Assembly: GCA_943842625.1 (NCBI GenBank)
Contig: CALTCK010000008.1
Coordinates: forward strand, 1-64,000
Direction: 5' to 3'
Length of the DNA: 64,000 nucleotides
Source of the DNA: an uncultured Flavobacteriaceae bacterium
Lineage (GTDB): Bacteria > Bacteroidota > Bacteroidia > Flavobacteriales > Flavobacteriaceae
In this document: in pieces, positions 58,488 to 64,000 of the stretch
Numbering within the stretch: position 1 is the first letter of the stretch
Layout: each line of letters begins with the position of its first letter
Notes under the pieces: model-generated
What the model saw: only the letters and a program-made list of their open reading frames with translations
Told to the model about the DNA's origin: nothing
Databases searched by the model: none
Program-made: the position numbers and the translations under genes

Positions 58488-59336
58488 TTATAATAAATGT
58501 TTACCATAACCACTTTTTAATAATGGTTTTATTAATTTATTTAATTGGTCCTTAGTAATAAACCCCATTTCGTATGCTGCTTGCTCTATGCTTCCTATTT
58601 TAAGGCCTTGACGTTCTTCAATAACCTCAACAAATTGTGATGCTTGCATTAAAGATGCAAATGTACCTGTATCAAGCCAAGCAGTACCCTTATCAAGAAT
58701 ACTAACGTTTAGTTTTCCTAGATTAAGATATTTGTTGTTTATATCTGTGATTTCTAACTCTCCTCGATCACTCGGCTTTATATTTGACGCAATAGCTACT
58801 ACGCTATTATCGTAAAAATAAATACCTGGAACCGCAAAATTAGATTTTGGGTTTGTAGGTTTTTCTTCTATGGTTAAAACCTTTCCTTGATCATCAAACT
58901 CAACTACGCCGTATCGTTCAGGGTCCTGCACATGGTAAGCGTAAATAATACCTCCATCTGGATCGTTATTGGATTGTAATAATTCCTTTAAACCAGATCC
59001 GTAAAATATATTATCTCCAAGGATTAAAGCAACTTTATCATCGCCTATAAAGTCTTTTCCAATTATAAATGCTTCTGCTAAACCATTAGGTTGATCCTGT
59101 ACAGCATAGGTAAATTCACAACCGAATTTTTTACCATCTCCTAAAAGTTTCTCAAATAATGGTAAATCTTGTGGTGTAGATATGATTAATATTTCTCTAA
59201 TCCCTGCATATATTAATGTTGATAAAGGATAGTAAATCATAGGTTTATCATAAACCGGCATTAATTGTTTGCTAACAGCTAAAGTAATGGGGTGAAGTCT
59301 TGTTCCAGATCCTCCTGCTAAAATTATTCCTTTCAT
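58488..59336 (-). CDS. rfbA: Glucose-1-phosphate thymidylyltransferase
   Basis: Makes dTDP-glucose from glucose-1-phosphate and dTTP, the first step of rhamnose synthesis. 282 residues, with the signature [20 protein letters not shown] at 8-27 and the [12 protein letters not shown] metal-binding region. Three bases after rfbB. Confidence 0.97.
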   Translation of the reverse strand: MKGIILAGGSGTRLHPITLAVSKQLMPVYDKPMIYYPLSTLIYAGIREILIISTPQDLPLFEKLLGDGKKFGCEFTYAVQDQPNGLAEAFIIGKDFIGDDKVALILGDNIFYGSGLKELLQSNNDPDGGIIYAYHVQDPERYGVVEFDDQGKVLTIEEKPTNPKSNFAVPGIYFYDNSVVAIASNIKPSDRGELEITDINNKYLNLGKLNVSILDKGTAWLDTGTFASLMQASQFVEVIEERQGLKIGSIEQAAYEMGFITKDQLNKLIKPLLKSGYGKHLL

Positions 59337-59339
59337 AAT

Positions 59340-60356
59340 TTATTGTAATTGGTCCTTATTGTTTAAGTACCATTCAATTGTTTTTAAAATCCCGCTTTCA
59401 AAGTTTTCTTCCGCTTTCCAACCTAATTCACTTTCAATTTTATCAGCATCTATAGCATACCTAAAGTCATGACCTGCTCGATCTTGAACAAAATTCATTT
59501 GATCTCTGTAAGGTGTTTTGTTGGGCACTAAGTTATCTAATAAATCACAGATAGTATGAGCAATATAAAGATTTTCTCGTTCATTTCTTCCACCAATATT
59601 GTACGTTTCTCCTAACCTCCCATTATCTAAAACTAATTTTATTCCTTTACAATGATCAGTTACATAAATCCAATCTCTAATGTTTTTTCCATTTCCGTAA
59701 ATAGGAATTACTTCACCTGATAAAGCTTTTCTTATGATCGTAGGTATTAGTTTTTCTTTATGCTGATGAGCACCGTAGTTATTTGAACAATTAGTAGTAA
59801 CTACAGGCATCCCATAGGTGTGGAAATAGCTTCTTACGATAAAATCTGAAGAAGCCTTAGAAGCACTATATGGGCTATTTGGAGCATATGCTGTGGTTTC
59901 TGTAAATAAACCAGTCTCCCCTAAAGTTCCATATACCTCATCCGTTGAAACATTTAAAAATCGTGCGTCTTTAAAGTCTTTTTTTAATTGATTTGGACCG
60001 TTCATCCACAAACAATAAGCACTATGAACCAAATTAAAAGTCCCAATAATATTTGTTTGAATAAATGCAGATGGGCCGGTGATGGAATTATCTACATGAG
60101 ACTCAGCAGCAAAATGTATTACTTTATTAAATCGATTCTCTGTAAAAAGATTATTGATTAGTGTTTTATCACAAATATCTCCTTTGATAAAGTTATAATT
60201 AGGCAAGTGGGAAACCGCTTTTAAATTTTTTAAATTCCCAGCGTATGTTAAATTGTCTAATATAAATACTTCATCTTCTGAATTAGAAATTACTAATTCT
60301 ACATAATTAGAGCCTATAAATCCAGCACCTCCTGTTATTAATATTTTGTTTTTCAA
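59340..60356 (-). CDS. rfbB: dTDP-glucose 4,6-dehydratase
   Basis: Converts dTDP-glucose to dTDP-4-keto-6-deoxyglucose. 338 residues, with GGAGFIGSNYVEL, the STDEVYGTLG motif (catalytic Asp-Glu) and YSASK. The start is a TTG ahead of KNKILITGG. First of the rfbBACD set, seven bases after the DUF6909 gene. Confidence 0.97.
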   Translation of the reverse strand: MKNKILITGGAGFIGSNYVELVISNSEDEVFILDNLTYAGNLKNLKAVSHLPNYNFIKGDICDKTLINNLFTENRFNKVIHFAAESHVDNSITGPSAFIQTNIIGTFNLVHSAYCLWMNGPNQLKKDFKDARFLNVSTDEVYGTLGETGLFTETTAYAPNSPYSASKASSDFIVRSYFHTYGMPVVTTNCSNNYGAHQHKEKLIPTIIRKALSGEVIPIYGNGKNIRDWIYVTDHCKGIKLVLDNGRLGETYNIGGRNERENLYIAHTICDLLDNLVPNKTPYRDQMNFVQDRAGHDFRYAIDADKIESELGWKAEENFESGILKTIEWYLNNKDQLQ

Positions 60357-60363
60357 TATTTCT

Positions 60364-62031
60364 CTAAACTAAAATTTGATTTAACATTTTTTCTGTAATC
60401 AAGTACGTTGGTTTAACTCCAGAAGTTCCAAGTCCTCCTGAAGCAAGAGTGCCCCCTGTTTCTAGGGGATTATCTGATGCGTAATACGCATATTGAACCT
60501 TTACTTTTGAGCTAATACTGCGGCGTATTTTAGAAGCGGATTGAATTGCTTTTTGATAGTGCGCTCCTTCCATTTCAAGACCTACTACGTTCCAGGTGGA
60601 GTTTTTAAAAAATTTTAAAATATCTTTGTTTTGAAGCGAAGTTCCTAAAACAGTAATCATTGCTCCTTTACAAACTTTTATTTCTTCTCCTTCAAAATGA
60701 GATTTTTTAAGCATATTTTTAAAAGGGTAGTTGTCAGCAGTGCCCTCGAAAACATGGGCAGAGGGAAGCATAATATCTCCTTTACCTCCTTCTAGAATAC
60801 CTGCTTTACCCATAATTGATACCGACTTAACATCTAAAAAATTTATAATTTTCTTTGATTTTTTATAAGGTTTTAATAATTCATCAAGAGTTTCAAAGGC
60901 CTGTTCACCAAAAGCATAGTCCATAACAATTAGTACTGGCGTGGCATCGATAGCGCTATTAGTCAATGTGCTTGGTAATTTAGCTGTGTCAATAATTTGA
61001 ACGTTAATATTGGTGCCACTATTGTCTTTGATATAAATTAATCCATTTTGAGCAGCGTATTTCATAACTTTTTCACGAAGCAATGTGTTCTTTGAGTCAC
61101 TCAACATTTCATAAATTTCCATAGCTGAATATTTTTTATGTTCAGCTGTTAAAGCAAAAGGACTATAGATTGTATTCATAACACTGTGCATGTTTGCACT
61201 TATAATATGAATTGGTCGTTCTAAAAGATTAATTTTATCCAATTTTTTCTTAATCCCAGAAGCCCAGATTTCACCGTGAATGTGTTGCCCTAAACGCTCT
61301 CTTAAAACAGGACTAAAAGTGATAATTCGTTTTTTAGATGTTGTCACCTCATTGATAGCCAATTTTCCTAAATAGTAGATGATTTTTAAAAAACGATTTG
61401 GATCTGTTTTAGTAGCAAAATTAGGGTAAGCGTCACTAACCTCTTCAAAAGTTCTTCCTAAAAAATTGGCTGTATGGGTTAAGGCAATTTCTTTATCTTT
61501 TTTACTTAGTTTTCCTTTTTTTAGAGCCGCGGATTCTAGCTTTTTCCAATCCCTGTTTACGTCTTTGCCGTCGTTTATAAGAACCTGAGACATTATTTTA
61601 TGAGATTCAATAAATAAAAAAGTAAGGTGGGTAAGTACATCATAAATTTCTGAACGACCTCGAGTCACTTCAATATTCATTTGCTCTTCATCAATGCGAT
61701 AGCAATTTCTTCTTCTCTTAGAAGGTATAATAGGTTCAAAATGTGAGTTTTTATAACCTTCATCACTCGTTAGGTTGATAAAGCTACACTCTTCAATTCC
61801 TATGGGAAGACGATCGATAACATATAATAAGCCCTCTAATTCAATTTTATCTTCAGTTATTGAGCCATAAATCTCAGGGCTTAGGGTTAGTAATGAGTCT
61901 CTTAAAGTTTCTCCCGATACTCCCATAGGTTTATAAAACCCACGGTTAAACAAATGGCGCATCGTTATGTATAATCTTTCTATGGCACCTGAACTCTCTT
62001 GAGCACGCGTTCTTTTGTGTGTTATAATCAT
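60364..62031 (-). CDS. DUF6909 family protein with a nucleoside-phosphorylase-like C-terminus
   Basis: A cytosolic protein of 555 residues, no signal peptide. I assign it to the Flavobacteriaceae family DUF6909 from memory. The N-terminal 250 residues are helical and unrecognised. The C-terminal half shows an order of motifs like nucleoside phosphorylases/nucleosidases: ISANMHSVMN, then GKAGILEGGKGDIMLPSAH, then GLEMEGAHYQKAI (E488) and ASDN (S519-D520). It may therefore act on a nucleoside or nucleotide, perhaps like AMP nucleosidase. It lies between rfbB and the GH3-family gene. Confidence 0.6.
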   Translation of the reverse strand: MIITHKRTRAQESSGAIERLYITMRHLFNRGFYKPMGVSGETLRDSLLTLSPEIYGSITEDKIELEGLLYVIDRLPIGIEECSFINLTSDEGYKNSHFEPIIPSKRRRNCYRIDEEQMNIEVTRGRSEIYDVLTHLTFLFIESHKIMSQVLINDGKDVNRDWKKLESAALKKGKLSKKDKEIALTHTANFLGRTFEEVSDAYPNFATKTDPNRFLKIIYYLGKLAINEVTTSKKRIITFSPVLRERLGQHIHGEIWASGIKKKLDKINLLERPIHIISANMHSVMNTIYSPFALTAEHKKYSAMEIYEMLSDSKNTLLREKVMKYAAQNGLIYIKDNSGTNINVQIIDTAKLPSTLTNSAIDATPVLIVMDYAFGEQAFETLDELLKPYKKSKKIINFLDVKSVSIMGKAGILEGGKGDIMLPSAHVFEGTADNYPFKNMLKKSHFEGEEIKVCKGAMITVLGTSLQNKDILKFFKNSTWNVVGLEMEGAHYQKAIQSASKIRRSISSKVKVQYAYYASDNPLETGGTLASGGLGTSGVKPTYLITEKMLNQILV

Positions 62032-62082
62032 ATTTTTATTTGTTCAAAAATACTACAATAAAAAGAGAAATTTAAATTGTGT

Positions 62083-63576
62083 TTAACTCTGGTTAATTAA
62101 AACTTCTGCAATTTTTCGATTATCAGACAGTCTAGGTACTTTATTTTGCCCACCTAGTTTCCCTTGAGATTTCATATAGTTATTAAAACTATCGGTTTTT
62201 AAAGAGGTGATTTTTAAAGTTTGAAGAACCTTGCCTGTAATCAAATCTTTATAATACGTATTTTGATCTTGCATGATGGTGTCCATAAAAAATGCTATTT
62301 CTTCAAGATTTTCCGGCAATGTCTCGAACTCTATTAGCCATTCATGATATGGTAATTCTCCATTTAAAGAGTTGATTTGTGGAGCAACAGTGAATTCTGA
62401 AATTGAAAACTTAAACTCATTCATAGCCTCCTTTATTGCGTGCTCTACTTCTTTACCGATGACATGTTCACCAAAAGCTGAAATAAAATGTTTGATTCTA
62501 CCTGAAACAATCACTCTATATGGGCTTGTTGAGGTAAACATCACCGTATCTCCAATATTATATCCCCAAAGACCAGCATTCGTGGAGATAATCATTACAT
62601 AATTTACTCCAACTTTTACTTCTCCAATGGTCAATCGTTTTGAATTCTCCTCATAAAATTTAGAAGCTTCAATAAATTCATAAAAGATTCCAGAATTTAA
62701 TTGTAGTAACATCCCCTTTTGTTTTTGAGAATCTTGAAAGGCGAAAAAACCTTCAGAAGCAGGATACAATTCTATACTATCCACGCTTCTTCCGATCATT
62801 TCTTCAAATTTTGCTCGATAAGGTTCGTAGTTAACTCCTCCGTAAACAAAAAGCTGATAGTTTTTAAAAAGTTCTCCTACTTTTTTATTGGATGCTTTTT
62901 GAAGCTTCTCATAATACATTTGTATCCAAGATGGAATTCCTCCAATGAGTGTCATATTCTCATCTTTGGTTTCTTCAACAATTGCGTCCACTTTCGTTTC
63001 CCAATCATCAATACAATTGGCTTCCCAACTTGGTAATCTGTTTTTTTGTAAATATTTTGGAACAAAATGGGCAACAATACCAGATAATCGACCAATATTA
63101 ATCCCGTTTTTTATTTCTAATTTTGGGCTTCCTTGTAAAAAAATCATTTTACCATTTACAAAATCCACATTTCCAGTTTCTTCAATATAACATAATAAAG
63201 CATTTTTTGCTGCTTCAATATGAGACGGCATTGATTGTTTGGTAATTGGAATGTATTTAGCTCCAGAAGTAGTTCCCGAAGTTTTTGCTATGTAAGTAGG
63301 CTTTCCTTTCCATAATACATTTTCTTCGCCATTTGCGGTTCTTTCAAAATATTCTTTTAAGCCCTCGTAATCCCTTGCTGTAACACGTTTAACAAAATCT
63401 TGATGTGTTTTAATACTTTGAAAATCATGGTCTTTACCAAAAGAAGTATTTTTGGCTTGAGTAATTAGTTTTTGAAAAACTTTTTGCTGAGTCTCTATTG
63501 GCTTAGAAGCCCATCTTTTTATGCTTTTTGTTGCTTTTTTAGCTAGTATTTTGGCTCCTAAAGATTTTAAAAACAT
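62083..63576 (-). CDS. GH3 auxin-responsive promoter family protein
   Basis: An acyl-adenylating enzyme of the GH3/JAR1 type, 497 residues. The ATP-binding motif KTSGTTSGAKYIPIT is at about 93-107, with further conserved stretches YPASEGFFAFQDS and NAGLWGYNIGDTVMFTS. Plant members join amino acids to hormone carboxylates; bacterial ones are widespread but mostly of unknown substrate. It follows the M23 peptidase gene by three bases and is therefore co-transcribed with it. Confidence 0.9.
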   Translation of the reverse strand: MFLKSLGAKILAKKATKSIKRWASKPIETQQKVFQKLITQAKNTSFGKDHDFQSIKTHQDFVKRVTARDYEGLKEYFERTANGEENVLWKGKPTYIAKTSGTTSGAKYIPITKQSMPSHIEAAKNALLCYIEETGNVDFVNGKMIFLQGSPKLEIKNGINIGRLSGIVAHFVPKYLQKNRLPSWEANCIDDWETKVDAIVEETKDENMTLIGGIPSWIQMYYEKLQKASNKKVGELFKNYQLFVYGGVNYEPYRAKFEEMIGRSVDSIELYPASEGFFAFQDSQKQKGMLLQLNSGIFYEFIEASKFYEENSKRLTIGEVKVGVNYVMIISTNAGLWGYNIGDTVMFTSTSPYRVIVSGRIKHFISAFGEHVIGKEVEHAIKEAMNEFKFSISEFTVAPQINSLNGELPYHEWLIEFETLPENLEEIAFFMDTIMQDQNTYYKDLITGKVLQTLKITSLKTDSFNNYMKSQGKLGGQNKVPRLSDNRKIAEVLINQS

Positions 63577-63579
63577 AGT

Positions 63580-64000
63580 TTATTCAAAGTCTATAAAATT
63601 AGTTGGGTCAATAGGGTAACCGTCACTCCATAATTCAAAATGTAAATGGGGACCTGTAGATAATTCACCTGTATTTCCTGCAGTAGCTATAACTTCTCCT
63701 GTCTTTACTAAGCTACCTTGTTCTTTTAAAAGCTGTGAATTGTGCTTATAAACAGATATTAAGTTATTAGAATGCTCAATAATAATTACATAACCGGTTT
63801 GAGTGGTCCATTCTGAAAATATTACGGTCCCGTCTGCAGCAGATTTTACTGGTGCGTCTTTTGAAGTAACAATATCAATGGCATAGTGTTTTTCACGTGC
63901 GTTGAACTCGTGCGAAATAGTTCCTTTGACTGGAGGAAATAAAACAAAATTAATTTCAGAATTATTAATTAACGGGTTGTATTTATCTTCTAACGATACT
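63580..64000 (-). CDS. M23 family peptidase, partial (N-terminus outside the window)
   Basis: The C-terminal 139 residues of a LytM/M23 metallopeptidase, read on the minus strand from the window edge to the stop at 63580-63582. Zinc-site motifs are present: the H(x)nD part in KHYAIDIVTS and the HxH in GPHLHFELW, so unlike the EnvC-like protein at 19.2 kb it should be an active cell-wall peptidase. The start, signal peptide and any upstream domain lie beyond 64000. The visible part is unbroken. Confidence 0.85.
   Translation of the reverse strand, partial: VSLEDKYNPLINNSEINFVLFPPVKGTISHEFNAREKHYAIDIVTSKDAPVKSAADGTVIFSEWTTQTGYVIIIEHSNNLISVYKHNSQLLKEQGSLVKTGEVIATAGNTGELSTGPHLHFELWSDGYPIDPTNFIDFE

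Noticed and set aside
1-64000. CRISPR arrays, insertion sequences, prophage or integrative elements
   Set aside because: No regularly spaced repeats, transposase, integrase or phage structural genes were found; base composition and gene types are uniform along the window.

Overview
The window looks like a chromosomal segment of a member of the Flavobacteriaceae (Bacteroidota). It is AT-rich and gene-dense. Several promoters fit the Bacteroidota TAnnTTTG -7 consensus, SpsII-type lipoproteins are common, and it holds lineage markers: the type IX secretion/gliding lipoprotein PorW/SprE, DUF4292, DUF4254, DUF6341/DUF6427, DUF6909 and an F1Fo ATP synthase operon without the beta and epsilon genes. 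I saw no tRNA, rRNA, CRISPR array, IS element or prophage. With broken genes counted at full length, no gene-free stretch exceeds 300 bases. The longest are about 296 bases (25642-25937, holding the atp terminator), 242 bases (18995-19236, nothing recognised), 225 bases (34774-34998, a divergent spacer) and 214 bases (36985-37198, nothing recognised).

Layout. 0-0.55 kb: 3-hydroxyanthranilate dioxygenase. 0.74-6.2 kb: tightly coupled beta-mannosidase, beta-hexosaminidase and CutC, which fits dismantling of Man-GlcNAc structures such as the N-glycan core. 6.2-8.8 kb: a CYTH triphosphatase, DNA polymerase IV and an SH3 lipoprotein. 8.9-14.7 kb: DUF983, then a Crp/Fnr regulator, an iodotyrosine-deiodinase-like flavoprotein, a SulP transporter, an MBL-rhodanese protein, a free rhodanese and an HMA protein; this looks like a sulfur/persulfide set. 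14.7-18.1 kb: a two-gene cassette of an AttH/DUF7064-like protein with a rifampicin-phosphotransferase-like dikinase. 18.1-19.0 kb: a fatty acid hydroxylase-type membrane enzyme. 19.2-25.6 kb: a cell-envelope operon (flippase, dUTPase, sugar nucleotidyltransferase, TPR, DUF4292, EnvC-like peptidase). 25.9-34.8 kb: ATP synthase genes atpGAHFEB with small accessory membrane genes, bactofilin and PorW. 35.0-39.7 kb: ferredoxin, GT9, DUF4254, a broken DUF6427 gene, DUF6341 and purD.

39.8-63.6 kb is one long minus-strand surface-polysaccharide locus: an initiating phosphosugar transferase, UDP-glucose dehydrogenase and UDP-xylose synthase, glycosyltransferases, two Wzy/ligase-type proteins, a Wzx flippase, a Wzz-like protein and dTDP-rhamnose synthesis (rfbBACD). 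Embedded in it is an unusual module of CotH kinase, DUF4956, VTC polyphosphate polymerase, a beta-helix protein with a CotH-like region, and a metallophosphoesterase lipoprotein. The locus ends with a DUF6909 protein, a GH3-family enzyme and a partial M23 peptidase.

The most striking technical feature is that eight genes are broken by ten single-base events. Every one is a +1 insertion in a short homopolymer, and one of the genes (dut) is normally essential. Residual insertion errors explain this pattern better than natural gene decay. Domain-family names (DUF numbers) come from memory of the families, not from a search.
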